Notes under the pieces: model-generated | Seen by the model: only the letters and a program-made list of their open reading frames with translations | The model's database searches: none | Told to the model about the DNA's origin: nothing | Origin: Bordetella sp. H567 | GTDB taxonomy: Bacteria > Pseudomonadota > Gammaproteobacteria > Burkholderiales > Burkholderiaceae_B | Assembly: GCF_001704295.1 (NCBI RefSeq) | Contig: NZ_CP012334.1 | Location: forward strand, 5,406,084-5,470,083 | Direction of reading: 5' to 3' | Length of the DNA stretch: 64,000 bases | Made by a program: the position numbers and the translations under genes | Shown: piece after piece, positions 1 to 8,907 of the stretch | How positions within the stretch are numbered: the stretch's first letter is position 1 | Layout of the letters: every line of letters begins with the position of its first letter

Positions 1-518
1 TCCGGCGGCAGGCGATCGAGCCTCGCGAGCAGCCGGGACAGCCGGCGGTCATGCGGTAGCGGCAGCAGCATCGGTTCGCAGGGCGCGCTGCGAATCTCGT
101 CCAGGCACAGGCCCAGCAGGTGCGCGTGCCTGCCCTCCTGCCAGCCTTGATCGAAGCTGGCCAGCGCGATGGGTTCGAGCACGGCCTGCAAGAGCGGGCT
201 GACATCGATCACCCGCACTTCCGCCGGCAGCAGCGCGGCCACGTCCTGGCGAAAGTACAGGGATCGATAGTCGACGATATTGCGCATCACCGCCCGGTGC
301 ACCGTCCCGCCGGGAATCCAGGCCGCGCGGGACGGCGGCAGCATGCACAGGCGGTCCGCCAGCGTAATGCGGATGCATCCCTGGCGCGCATACAGCAGCT
401 GCCCCCGTTCGTGGGCGTGCCGGCCGGAATCATGGTTGCCCAGGCTGGCGGCCAGCCCCAGCACTTCCGCCGGATAGGGATCGGGATCGAAGGAAACGGT
501 CTGCGCCAGCCATGCCAT
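1..518 (-). CDS. AraC-family transcriptional regulator, C-terminus cut by window edge
   Basis: I translated this minus-strand frame by hand. It begins MAWLAQTVSFDPDP and runs open to base 1, about 172 residues. It has the cupin-like sensor domain of AraC regulators: the HAHERGQLLYARQG stretch near residues 34-47 and the WIPGGTVHRAV stretch near residue 67 match the N-terminal domain of AraC proteins that lack a sugar-type arm. The two-helix DNA-binding domain would lie beyond the window. The gene is divergent from the MFS exporter at 611, and such pairs usually mean the regulator controls the exporter (inference). The start is the first in-frame ATG after the homologous region; no clear ribosome binding site precedes it. 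Confidence 0.8.
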   Translation of the reverse strand, partial: MAWLAQTVSFDPDPYPAEVLGLAASLGNHDSGRHAHERGQLLYARQGCIRITLADRLCMLPPSRAAWIPGGTVHRAVMRNIVDYRSLYFRQDVAALLPAEVRVIDVSPLLQAVLEPIALASFDQGWQEGRHAHLLGLCLDEIRSAPCEPMLLPLPHDRRLSRLLARLDRLPP

Positions 519-524
519 GCGTGG

Positions 525-589
525 ATTGTCCGATTTTGCACATACTCTGTCCAATTGCCTGTAGTCGGACATCGGGGGATCCGGACAAT
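525..589. promoter_or_regulatory. Divergent promoter region with inverted ATTGTCCG / CGGACAAT sites
   Basis: The 92 bp between the AraC-type regulator and the MFS gene contain ATTGTCCG at 525-532 and its exact inverse CGGACAAT at 582-589. A related GTCCAAT lies at 549-555 and TCGGAC at 565-570. Repeated half-sites in a divergent regulator/exporter gap are the usual arrangement of the regulator's own operators. The assignment is inferred from the repeats alone. Confidence 0.4.
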
Positions 590-610
590 GACCGTTTTGC
601 CGGAGACCCC

Positions 611-1792
611 ATGCAGCGCCGCCTACGCTTGCCGCTGGCCATCAGCCTGCTGATGTTCCCCCAGTTCGCTCAGACCCTGTACAGCCCCGCGCTGGCCGAT
701 TTCGCGCGGGTATTCGCGGTGCCGCCCGAGGCCGCGTCGCAAGCCGTCACGGTGTACTTCCTGGCCTTCGCCTTCGGGGTGGTCGGCTGGGGACGCGCCT
801 GCGACCAGATCGGCAGGCGTGCCGCCATGCTCTGCGGGCTGGCGCTGTATGCCGTGGCGTCCGCGCTGGCGCTGGCGGTCACCACGTTCGAAGGCTTGCT
901 GGCTACCCAGGCTCTCGCGGCGGTGGGCGCCGCGGCCGGTTCCGTCGTCACGCAGACCCTCTTGCGGGACCGGTTTGCGGGGGCCGAGCTGGCCAAGGTC
1001 TTCTCCATCGTTGGCATGATGCTGGCGGCCAGCCCCGCCGTGGGCTTGTTCGCCGGCGCGGGCGTGGTCCAGGCCTACGGCTATCACGGTGCGGTGCTTT
1101 GCCTGTTGCTGCTGGCGCTCGGCCTGCTCGGCTGGACCGCCGCCAGCCTGCCGGAAACGCGGCCGGCCAAGCTGGCCCCCGCGCCGCTGCGCCAGGTCTG
1201 CGCGGCCATGGTCCGTGACACGGCGATCTGGCGCGACGCCTTGCTGGTGGCGGTCTTCAACATCGCGCTGTACAGCTATTACGCGCTGGGCCCATTCCTG
1301 TTCGAACGGCTGCACGCGGGTCCGCAGCTGTACGGCTACAGCGGCGTGGTGCTCGCGGCCGGTTCGTCGGCCGGGGCATGGCTGAACAAGCGCCTGCTCA
1401 AGCGAGGCGTGGCGGCGGACCGCCTGACGGCCTTCGCCGCCCTGCTCATGCTGGCCGCCGGCATCGCGCTGCAATTCCTCCAGCACACCCTGTGGCTGCT
1501 CGCGCCCATGCTGCTGGTGGTGCTCGGTTTCGGCATCGCCATTCCCAATGTGCTGGGACGCGCCCTGGCGTCATACCGGGCGCAGCTGGGCACCGCGGGC
1601 GCGCTGTTCGGGCTGGCTTACTATCTGATGATCGGCACGGGAATGTTGCTGGTGGGCTGGTCGCAGGCGCCGGGCGCGACCGTCATCGTGTGCGGAGGGC
1701 TGGCGACGGCGGCCTGCGCGGCACCATACAATTTCATGAAAATTCGACGACAGACGGCCGACACTGCGGCGCACCCACCTACCCACGCATAA
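611..1792 (+). CDS. MFS drug exporter, Bcr/CflA-like (12 helices)
   Basis: The 393-residue protein is almost entirely hydrophobic helices, with the expected length for a 12-helix major facilitator. The loop after helix 2 reads GRACDQIGRRAAML, the MFS motif A (GxxxDxxGRR). The opening segment with FPQFAQTLYSPALADFARVF and the overall pattern resemble the Bcr/CflA drug:proton antiporters. The ATG at 611 follows a CCGGAGAC ribosome site. It would export a small molecule across the inner membrane by proton exchange; the substrate is unknown. Control by the divergent AraC-type regulator is likely. The next gene begins shortly after the stop codon, so co-transcription is possible. Confidence 0.85.
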   Translation: MQRRLRLPLAISLLMFPQFAQTLYSPALADFARVFAVPPEAASQAVTVYFLAFAFGVVGWGRACDQIGRRAAMLCGLALYAVASALALAVTTFEGLLATQALAAVGAAAGSVVTQTLLRDRFAGAELAKVFSIVGMMLAASPAVGLFAGAGVVQAYGYHGAVLCLLLLALGLLGWTAASLPETRPAKLAPAPLRQVCAAMVRDTAIWRDALLVAVFNIALYSYYALGPFLFERLHAGPQLYGYSGVVLAAGSSAGAWLNKRLLKRGVAADRLTAFAALLMLAAGIALQFLQHTLWLLAPMLLVVLGFGIAIPNVLGRALASYRAQLGTAGALFGLAYYLMIGTGMLLVGWSQAPGATVIVCGGLATAACAAPYNFMKIRRQTADTAAHPPTHA

Positions 1793-1851
1793 CCGACATG
1801 CCTCGTACGCCCGCCGCGCCCGCTTCGGCGCCTGTTCAAGGGCGACACCCG

Positions 1852-3117
1852 ATGGATACACCTGCCCGTCCGCATTCGCCCGATTGCGCTCAAGCCTTGG
1901 GCGCTTTCATCGAATTGGGCCGGACCGGCCGCATCCCCTGCGTCATGCTGCGGCCCCGCGACATCCACGGCGATGGGATATTCCAGGGCGATTTCGATTT
2001 CCTCATCGACGAGGCGCGTTTCGACGAGATATTGAAGGCAGTGTTCTCGGTTTGCCAGGCAGCCGGGGTCAGCTTCATCCTGCGCCAGTCGGCGCCGTTC
2101 AAACGACAGGTCGAACTACTGGATGAGCATGCCCGCCGCGTGACGCTGGAATTCTGGCCGCACGCCGAGCTGCGCACGCGCAGCGCCGGCGGCCGCCTGA
2201 GCCGCGCGGGCGTGGCTTATGGCGCCTACGAACACCTGGACGCCGCGGGCCGCGAAGAACTCCTGGCGGCCCTGTTCCTGCTGCACCTGCACCACAAACG
2301 CAAGGACCTGCGGGCACCGCTCGTCCGGGAGCGCCTGGCGTACTTCGCGGAACGCACCGCGGGCGTTGCGGGACTGCACGATGCCTTGAACGGACTGCTG
2401 GCGGGCACGCTGGCCCTGGATGACGGGCACGAGGCCGCCAGCGCTTTCCTGCGCACGCGCGGCATAGCCCTTATTCCCCCCATGGCCATCGCGCTCAAGC
2501 GCCTGGCATGGCGGGCGCGCCGCGCCCTGCATTGGCCCGCGGGGCGCACCACCGCCGTGGTCGGCCCGGACGGCAGCGGCAAGACCGCGCTGATCGACGG
2601 CATCGAGTCAGGCCCCCAGGGCAAGCGCTTCCGCTTCAGGCGCTTCAAGCGCCTGTTCCGCAAGCCGCTCTTCTACTGGGGCCGCGAACCGCGCAACGTG
2701 CGGGATGAAAAGCGCCTCTGGCTGATCCTGCCGGTGGCATGGACGGCGTTTTCGCTGTTGCAGCTGTTCACGGGCTGGCGCAAGCCGCTGATCCTGGACC
2801 GCTATTTCTACGACTATTTCGTACGCAACGTCCGTCTGAACAGCCCCGAACCTTTCCGCCGCATCGCGACGTACGGCCTGTGCAGTGCATTGGCGCCGCG
2901 CCCGCGTCAACTGATCGTCGCATCGTGTCCGCCGGCGATCATCCACCAGCGCAAGCAGGAAATGTCGCAGGAGGCCATCGTGGCCTTGTACGAGATGTAC
3001 CTGGACCAGGTTCGGCGCGGCCGCATCCCTGCGACCCTGTTCTGCTATACGGGCGCACGGCCCGAAGTGTCAGGCCGCCAGGTGCTGTTGTTTCTTGGGG
3101 ACCCAGAGCCGGCTTGA
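1852..3117 (+). CDS. P-loop kinase-like protein with N-terminal nucleotidyltransferase-like region
   Basis: The protein has 421 residues. The C-terminal half carries a Walker A motif GPDGSGKT near residue 239 and a thymidylate-kinase-like ILDRYFYDYF motif near residue 314, followed by an Arg-rich lid-like RKQEM segment. The N-terminal 150 residues contain GDFDFLIDE, reminiscent of a nucleotidyltransferase-type acidic pair, but this is weaker. Similar thymidylate-kinase-like proteins occur in polysaccharide and lipopolysaccharide loci, where the true substrate is not dTMP. An earlier ATG at 1798 lies 6 bp after the MFS stop. I prefer 1852 because AAGGG sits 8 nt upstream of it. The last 48 bp overlap the end of yrbL on the other strand. 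The substrate is unknown. Confidence 0.6.
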   Translation: MDTPARPHSPDCAQALGAFIELGRTGRIPCVMLRPRDIHGDGIFQGDFDFLIDEARFDEILKAVFSVCQAAGVSFILRQSAPFKRQVELLDEHARRVTLEFWPHAELRTRSAGGRLSRAGVAYGAYEHLDAAGREELLAALFLLHLHHKRKDLRAPLVRERLAYFAERTAGVAGLHDALNGLLAGTLALDDGHEAASAFLRTRGIALIPPMAIALKRLAWRARRALHWPAGRTTAVVGPDGSGKTALIDGIESGPQGKRFRFRRFKRLFRKPLFYWGREPRNVRDEKRLWLILPVAWTAFSLLQLFTGWRKPLILDRYFYDYFVRNVRLNSPEPFRRIATYGLCSALAPRPRQLIVASCPPAIIHQRKQEMSQEAIVALYEMYLDQVRRGRIPATLFCYTGARPEVSGRQVLLFLGDPEPA

Positions 3118-3741
3118 CCGGTCTCGCAGCATGGCCAGGGTCTTGTCGCGGAAAGCCAGGGCCTTCTGCCTTGCCGTCCACTGTTCCAGCGGCGTGAACG
3201 TACAGCGCGCCCAGTACTTGAAGTCGAAGTGCCGCGTCCCCAGCCCGTCGACAAAGACCAGGTAGGCGCGACCCGCCACGGATGACTGGCGAATCAGGAA
3301 GTTGTCCAGCCCGTAATCGGCCAGGATGACGCCGTTGCGCGTCAGCCATTCACAGGCTTCGTAGATCAGCCCGACTGCTTCCATCTCGGTGATCGTCCCG
3401 CTGCGCACGGCCTGGGACAAGGTGGGACAGGGCGTGCCGTCGGCCCGCTGGACCAGATCCACCACCAGGCCGCGGCCACGGTTGGTCCGCACCCAGCCAT
3501 GCACGCGCGGCACGTGCGGACCCGCCACACCCAGGCGTTCCAGATGCGCGCTGTAGTGCAGGTCGATGTCGTTCTGCGCCCGTTCCTGCTCCGGCTTGGC
3601 GACCTTCACGCCCAGCGCCCGATTCAACGGGTGCCGCCAGACCTCGCGGTCATTGCCCGAGCCGATCTTCTCGGTAAGAACAAGTACGACATCCTGCAGG
3701 GGGGCCCCGTCGACCGAACGCCCCAGAGGAAGTGTGCTCAT
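3070..3741 (-). CDS. yrbL: YrbL-family protein (PhoP regulatory network protein)
   Basis: The 223-residue protein matches the YrbL family along its length. It has an opening GSGNDREVWRHP loop, a VKVAKPEQ segment, and a GVILADYGLDNFLI motif resembling the catalytic loop of a kinase-like fold. YrbL was named from its place in the PhoP/Mg2+ regulon of enteric bacteria; its biochemical role is unsettled, although the fold is related to small-molecule and LPS kinases. The start at 3741 gives the usual N-terminus; the frame stays open to 3858 without a better ribosome site. The 3' end overlaps the kinase-like gene by 48 bp, tail to tail. I saw no convincing PhoP box upstream. Confidence 0.8.
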   Translation of the reverse strand: MSTLPLGRSVDGAPLQDVVLVLTEKIGSGNDREVWRHPLNRALGVKVAKPEQERAQNDIDLHYSAHLERLGVAGPHVPRVHGWVRTNRGRGLVVDLVQRADGTPCPTLSQAVRSGTITEMEAVGLIYEACEWLTRNGVILADYGLDNFLIRQSSVAGRAYLVFVDGLGTRHFDFKYWARCTFTPLEQWTARQKALAFRDKTLAMLRDRSSRLWVPKKQQHLAA

Positions 3742-4030
3742 GGAATTTTTGTCGAATGTTTTGGTTATTTTGACGTCGATGCGTGCAATATGACAATCGT
3801 CTTTCAGTATGCCGTCGCGCGAGGGCAACGCGCTTACCCAAAAAACGTTGCAAACCAATGACTTGTCGGAACATCACCTTTCGACACAATCGGTTCAACG
3901 TAATTTCGACGCGATATCTGGTAGACAGGCGGTTAAAACGCCGCGCCTCACTGCTTCAGCTCATCCGATGGATCTGGCTGGAGACGTAGTCCTCCCACGT
4001 GGGCGGCGAAACGCACTCAAGGGATTCCAC

Positions 4031-4453
4031 ATGCCCGAACGCGGACAGGGTGACCGCCTCAGCGGCAGCTGCCTTTGCGGTCAGGTGCGATACACCGTCG
4101 AAGACCGCTTCGAATACGCCATGAACTGCCATTGTTCGCAGTGCCGGCGCGCCACCGGGTCCGCCTTCAAGGCGTTCGCGGGCATTGCGCTGGGCCGTCT
4201 GGCGCTGGTGCCCGGTACCGCCCGGACGATGATTCATGGGGACCCGACGGCCACGCACGATGTCCACTGCGGCACATGCGGATCGCTGCTCTATTCGGTC
4301 GTGCGCGATGGCGCGTATGCCCACGTCGCCATGGGGACGCTGGTCGACACGCCATCGATCCGTCCCTCAATGCATATCTTCGTAGGTTCGAAAGCCGGCT
4401 GGTACGAAATCACGGACGGTCTTCCGCAGCACGAAGGCCTGCCGTCCGATTGA
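4031..4453 (+). CDS. GFA-family zinc protein (glutathione-dependent formaldehyde-activating family)
   Basis: The 140-residue protein has the zinc-binding cysteines of the GFA/CENP-V fold: GSCLCGQVRY, then NCHCSQCRR, then HCGTCGSLLY. The founding member joins glutathione to formaldehyde, but most family members are of unknown function, so no reaction is assigned. The ATG at 4031 follows AAGGGA with 6-nt spacing. The gene is divergent from yrbL across about 290 bp that show no other coding signal, and convergent with dbpA. Confidence 0.85.
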   Translation: MPERGQGDRLSGSCLCGQVRYTVEDRFEYAMNCHCSQCRRATGSAFKAFAGIALGRLALVPGTARTMIHGDPTATHDVHCGTCGSLLYSVVRDGAYAHVAMGTLVDTPSIRPSMHIFVGSKAGWYEITDGLPQHEGLPSD

Positions 4454-4539
4454 CCCGCCCCGCTTTCATCCGCATCCCCGGCCCTCCGGCGCTGCGGGAT
4501 ATGGGCCCACCCTGTTGAAAAGGCGGGAGTAGCAAGCGA

Positions 4540-5928
4540 TCAGATGTCTTCCAGGAAGCGCATGCGAAACCGGCGTCCCTTGATAGGGCTGTTCGAGATG
4601 CGCGCAAAGGCCTGCTTGGCGATCTGGCGGTCCAGCGCCACATACGCGTTGAACTCGGTGATGTGGATCTTGCCGACCTGTTCGAAAGCCAGGCCGCCAT
4701 CACCGGTCAGGGCCCCCAGCAGATCGCCGGGACGCAGCTTGTCCTTTTTGCCGCCCTGGATGCACAGGGTGACCATGGGCGCGCGCAAGGGCCGATCGGC
4801 CTTGGCCCGCAGCGACTTCAGGTCGCTCCACGTCAGCGGGGCACCCTGGTATTGCTCGATCAGGGTGGCCCAGCGCATTTCCTCGGGGGAACACAGGCTC
4901 AGCGCCAGTCCCTTCTGCTCGCCGCGGCCGCTACGGCCTATGCGATGGACATGGACCTCGGTGTCCTTGGTCACGTCCACGTTAATGACGGCGCCCAGGT
5001 TCTGGATATCCAGCCCGCGGGCGGCCACGTCGGTGGCCACCAGCACCGCGCAGCTCTGGTTGGCGAACTGGATCAGGATCTCATCGCGGTCGCGCTGTTC
5101 CAGATCGCCATTGAGCGCCTGCGCGCTGATCCCTTCGGATTGCAGGCGCTCCACCAGATCGTGGCTGCGGATCTTGGTATTGCAGAACGCCAGCGTGGAC
5201 GCGGGCCGGAAGTGCGCCAGCAACGTGGCCACCGCATCCAGCCTTGCCACTTCGTCCACTTCGTAGAAGATCTGCTCGATGCGGCTGGCATCGTGCTGCG
5301 CCTCCACCTTGATCTCGGCCGGGTTGCGCAGGAAGCGGGCGCTCAGCTTGCGGATGTTCTCGGGGTAGGTGGCGGAGAACAATAGGGTCTGGCGCTGGGG
5401 TGGACAGTGCGCGGCGATCGCGACGATGTCATCGTAAAAGCCCATGTCCACCATGCGATCGGCTTCGTCCAGCACCAGCGTCGCCAGCGCGGACAGGTCC
5501 AGGCTGCCACGCGCCAGATGGTCCTGGATGCGGCCCGGCGTGCCCACCACCAGATGGGCGCCCCGGGCCAGCGATTCCACCTGCGGACGCGCGGCAGCGC
5601 CGCCGCACAGTGTCAGCACCTTGACGTTGGGGATCAGGCGCGCCAGCCGGCGTAGCTCCTGAGCGACCTGGTCGGCGAGTTCACGGGTAGGGCAAACCAT
5701 CAACCCCTGCGGGACCAGGCGGTTGACGTCCAGGCGCTGCAGCACGCCCAGGCCGAACGCCGCGGTCTTGCCACTGCCCGTCTTGGCTTGCGCGATCAGG
5801 TCGCGGCCTTCCAGGATAAGCGGCAGGCTCTGCGCCTGGATAGGTGTCATCTGTGTGAAGCCCAGGCCTTGAAGATTGTCCAGCAAGGCCGGCAGCAGGG
5901 GCAATGACGAGAAGGGAGCGTTGGTCAC
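4540..5928 (-). CDS. dbpA: ATP-dependent RNA helicase DbpA
   Basis: This is a 462-residue DEAD-box helicase. The Q-motif region FTQMTPIQAQ, Walker A AKTGSGKT, DEAD in VLDEADRMVDMG, SAT in LLFSATYPE, and HRIGRSGRG are all present. The C-terminal domain with LCIQGGKKDKLRPGDLLGAL identifies DbpA, which uses it to bind hairpin 92 of 23S rRNA during large-subunit assembly. I chose a GTG start at 5928 because VTNAPFSSLPLLPALL aligns with the E. coli N-terminus and gives the expected length; an in-frame ATG farther upstream would add 39 unrelated residues. Confidence 0.95.
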   Translation of the reverse strand: MTNAPFSSLPLLPALLDNLQGLGFTQMTPIQAQSLPLILEGRDLIAQAKTGSGKTAAFGLGVLQRLDVNRLVPQGLMVCPTRELADQVAQELRRLARLIPNVKVLTLCGGAAARPQVESLARGAHLVVGTPGRIQDHLARGSLDLSALATLVLDEADRMVDMGFYDDIVAIAAHCPPQRQTLLFSATYPENIRKLSARFLRNPAEIKVEAQHDASRIEQIFYEVDEVARLDAVATLLAHFRPASTLAFCNTKIRSHDLVERLQSEGISAQALNGDLEQRDRDEILIQFANQSCAVLVATDVAARGLDIQNLGAVINVDVTKDTEVHVHRIGRSGRGEQKGLALSLCSPEEMRWATLIEQYQGAPLTWSDLKSLRAKADRPLRAPMVTLCIQGGKKDKLRPGDLLGALTGDGGLAFEQVGKIHITEFNAYVALDRQIAKQAFARISNSPIKGRRFRMRFLEDI

Positions 5929-6068
5929 GATGGGGCAAGGCGCGGAAACCGCGTAAGGCTGGATTGACCGACAGTGTATGCCTTTGCGTCGTGTCGGCGC
6001 GTCCGTCGGCCCGGCGCCCCCTTGCGCGGACACATCGCGCCGCACATCGACAGCATGCGCGGGGCGCG

Positions 6069-7982
6069 CTACCCGCGTTGGCGCAAGGCCCGCTGTATGC
6101 GATCGCGCGCCACCGTCGTGCGCGGCACCTTGAAAGGAAACCAGCCGCGCACGTCCTCGTCCAGGCCGATGCCGTGCATGTAGTTGTAGATGGCCTTCTT
6201 CAGCCCTTTGCCCAGGCTGTCGTGATCCACGCCCGTGGGATCGTGAAAACCGATATCGTTCTTGGCAAAGGAAACCGGCGGCAAGGGCTGCAAGCTCACC
6301 CCGTATTCCTCGGGATTCTTCCCCACCGGCGAATGCACCGTACAGGCGAATCGGTGGAAAAAGCCGCTCTGGATGCAGTCGTTCTCGAACAATTGCCGCA
6401 CATACTCCAGCGCATCGACCGTGTCCTGCACTGTTTGCGTCGGGAAACCGTACATCAGGTAGGCATGCACCAGGATGCCGGCATCGGTGAAGGCGCGCGT
6501 CACCCGGGCCACCTGGTCCACCGAAACGCCCTTCTTCATCAGATTCAGCAGCCGGTCGGACGCCACCTCCAGGCCGCCCGACACGGCGATACAGCCGCTA
6601 TCGGCCAGCAGCTCGCACAATTCGGGCGTGAACGTCTTTTCGAAACGGATGTTTCCCCACCACGAAATACCGCTGTTGCGCTCGATCAGTTCGGTCGCCA
6701 GGGCCTTCAGCGATTTGGGCGGCGCGGCCTCATCGACGAAATGGAATCCGGTCTGCCCCGTCTCGCGCACGATGGCTTCGATGCGATCCGCCAGCACCGT
6801 GGCGGATGCGCCTTCATAGCGGCCGATATAGTCCAGGCTGACATCGCAGAAACTGCATTTCTTCCAGTAGCAGCCATGCGCCACGGTCAGCTTGTTCCAG
6901 CGCCCGTCGCTCCACAGCCGGTGCATCGGGTTCAGCATGTCCAGCAGCGACAGATAGCGATCCAGGGGCAGGCCGTCCCAGGTGGGCGTGCCCACCTCCG
7001 CGAACGCAATATCGGGCTCGACCATGTTCACGTACCGTACCGCGCCTGTTTCGGCATCGCGCAGGAAGGTGCGCACCAGGCGCTGGCGCGAACGCTTGCC
7101 CTGCACGTGCTCCAGCAAGGCCAGCAAGGGCCGCTCGCCGGCATCCAGGGTGACATAGTCGAAGTAGTCGAACACCCGCGGGTCTTTCAGCTCGCGCAGT
7201 TCGGTATTGACGAAACCGCCGCCCAGCACGGTGACGATGCCCGGATCCCGCGCCTTGATGGCCTGCGCGATGCGGAAAGCCGCATAGACCGCCCCGGGAA
7301 ACGGCACCGACAGCAGCACCATGGTCGGCGCATGGCGCGCCAGCGCTTCCTCGGTCAGCTCGCGCAGGGTGTCGTCCACCAGATTCGTGGGCGCAGCCAG
7401 GGCCTGGGCCAAGGGGTCGAAGGTAGGCTGGCTGCCGGCCAGCGATTCGGCATAGCGCACGAACTCGAAGCGGGAATCGACGGCGTCGCGCACCACGTCG
7501 GCCAAATCGTTCAGATACAAGGTAGCCAGGTGCTTGGCGCGATCATGCAAGCCCAGCGCGCCGAATGCCCAACCCAAGGGATCGCCGCCTTCTTCGTCCA
7601 CGTAGACGTCCAGCGAACTGAAACGGGGCCCTTCGGGCAGGTAATTGCGGCCCACGATACGGTGGGCCAGGGTCGAATCGCGGCCCTGCAGAAACGCGAT
7701 CACCGGGCCTATCGTGGCCAGGTAGCGCGCCTGCTGCGCCACGAAGGCCTGGACGGCGCGACTATGTTCCTGTGCCGGCAGCGCCTCGACCCGAGCCGCC
7801 ACCGCGCGCAAACCGTCGCGCGACAACAATCGCAGGACCAGCGCAAGCGCCAGGTCTTCCTGGAACGAGGCCACCCCGCGCGACCGTAGAAAACCGGTCA
7901 GGTAGGCAGTGGAGGGATAAGGCGTATTCAACTGCGTCATCGGCGGGATGACGGACAGCACGCGCAAGGGCAGAGCAGACAT
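6069..7982 (-). CDS. B12-binding-type radical SAM protein with CX4CX2C cluster motif
   Basis: The 637-residue protein starts RVLSVIPPMTQLNTPYPSTA, typical of large B12-domain radical SAM proteins. A Rossmann-like segment (MVLLSVPFPGAVYAAFRIAQ, then VLGGGFVN) precedes the radical SAM core. The cluster motif near residue 367 is GCYWKKCSFCD, with four residues between the first two cysteines rather than the usual three. Later segments include GGLEVASDRLL and AYLMYGFPTQT, as expected for the SAM-binding barrel. The reaction is unknown. No maturase partner or precursor peptide is adjacent, so it appears to be a single-gene unit with a TATAAT box at 8023-8028 upstream. Confidence 0.8.
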   Translation of the reverse strand: MSALPLRVLSVIPPMTQLNTPYPSTAYLTGFLRSRGVASFQEDLALALVLRLLSRDGLRAVAARVEALPAQEHSRAVQAFVAQQARYLATIGPVIAFLQGRDSTLAHRIVGRNYLPEGPRFSSLDVYVDEEGGDPLGWAFGALGLHDRAKHLATLYLNDLADVVRDAVDSRFEFVRYAESLAGSQPTFDPLAQALAAPTNLVDDTLRELTEEALARHAPTMVLLSVPFPGAVYAAFRIAQAIKARDPGIVTVLGGGFVNTELRELKDPRVFDYFDYVTLDAGERPLLALLEHVQGKRSRQRLVRTFLRDAETGAVRYVNMVEPDIAFAEVGTPTWDGLPLDRYLSLLDMLNPMHRLWSDGRWNKLTVAHGCYWKKCSFCDVSLDYIGRYEGASATVLADRIEAIVRETGQTGFHFVDEAAPPKSLKALATELIERNSGISWWGNIRFEKTFTPELCELLADSGCIAVSGGLEVASDRLLNLMKKGVSVDQVARVTRAFTDAGILVHAYLMYGFPTQTVQDTVDALEYVRQLFENDCIQSGFFHRFACTVHSPVGKNPEEYGVSLQPLPPVSFAKNDIGFHDPTGVDHDSLGKGLKKAIYNYMHGIGLDEDVRGWFPFKVPRTTVARDRIQRALRQRG

Positions 7983-8388
7983 GAGGCGCGGCAGGATTGC
8001 CGCCGATAGAGGCCGAGTGGCGATTATAGGGGCGCGCCATTCGACTTCTTTCCCTCGCCAATGCAAGCGCGGACTGGAAAAGCCGTCCGGATCGCGTCGA
8101 CGTCGTGCACCAGGGCTACGCCCCCGATCGAAGTAACCCGTCGTGCACATTCGGCGATAGCCCGATCCATGCCGTCACATGGATGAAGGGGTAGTCGACG
8201 ACGACGGATCGCACTGTAGCGTCGCAAGTTTCGCGGGTCACGATGGCCGGGACCGTCGGCCACGATGCCGGAATCGGCGATGACCGCCTCGCTCCTGGCC
8301 TAGCGGCCATCATCGCCGGAATATGCAAAAGGCCCGCGCTCCCTGGGAAGCGCGGGCCTCGACCGACGAAGAAGTTTATTTTTCCGAC
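7983..8388. other. 406-bp intergenic region with a TATAAT box
   Basis: No gene is supported here; short open frames lack recognisable sequence or ribosome sites. A perfect TATAAT on the minus strand (8023-8028) lies about 40 bp upstream of the radical SAM start and is its probable -10 box. No good -35 is seen at the usual spacing. The right end holds the ssb terminator. Confidence 0.5.
8327..8358 (-). terminator. Rho-independent terminator of ssb
   Basis: A perfect 10-bp stem (GGCCCGCGCT at 8331-8340 with AGCGCGGGCC at 8349-8358) and an 8-nt loop is followed on the minus strand by TTTT, 31 bp after the ssb stop codon. Confidence 0.85.
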
Positions 8389-8907
8389 TCAGAACGGAAT
8401 GTCGTCATCCATATCCGTCAAGTTCGCCGCGCCGCCACCGCCACCCGCGGGCTGGCTGGCCGGGCGCTGGGGCGCCGGACGCTGCGCCTGGGGGCGCGGT
8501 TGGCGCTGCTGCGGCGCGTCTTCATAACCGCCGCCGCCACCACCGTAGCTGCCGCCTTCACCGCCGCCTTCGCGGCCGCCCAGCATCTGCATCTGGTCGG
8601 CGACGACTTCGGTGCTGTAGCGGTCCGCGCCGGTGTCCTTGTCCTGCCATTTGCGCGTCTTCAGGCGCCCTTCGATGTAAACGGAACGGCCTTTCTTCAG
8701 GTATTCCCCGGCAATTTCCGCCAGGCGGTTGTACATGACGACGCGGTGCCATTCGGTCTCTTCCCGCTTCTCGCCGGAAGCCTTGTCCTTCCACTGCGAC
8801 GTGGTGGCGACGGACAGGTTGCAGATGGCGCTGCCTTCGGGGCTGTAGCGCACTTCGGGATCGCGCCCGAGGTTGCCGACGAGGATGACTTTGTTGACAG
8901 ATGCCAT
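8389..8907 (-). CDS. ssb: Single-stranded DNA-binding protein
   Basis: The 172-residue protein opens [20 protein letters not shown] and has the OB-fold core ([18 protein letters not shown], then [13 protein letters not shown]). A Gly/Gln/Pro-rich linker follows, ending in the acidic tip DMDDDIPF that recruits replication and repair partners. It coats single-stranded DNA as a tetramer in replication, recombination and repair. The order ssb / MFS / uvrA resembles the ssb-uvrA linkage of many proteobacteria. I looked for a LexA-type operator upstream and did not find one. Confidence 0.97.
   Translation of the reverse strand: MASVNKVILVGNLGRDPEVRYSPEGSAICNLSVATTSQWKDKASGEKREETEWHRVVMYNRLAEIAGEYLKKGRSVYIEGRLKTRKWQDKDTGADRYSTEVVADQMQMLGGREGGGEGGSYGGGGGGYEDAPQQRQPRPQAQRPAPQRPASQPAGGGGGAANLTDMDDDIPF

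Noticed and set aside
3742-3800. TGTTTTGGTTATTTTG upstream of yrbL as a PhoP box
   Set aside because: The direct repeat TGTTTA-N5-TGTTTA is not met; only weak similarity.
8024-8328. Short open frames (70-79 residues) upstream of ssb terminator
   Set aside because: No ribosome site, no recognisable sequence, and they overlap each other.
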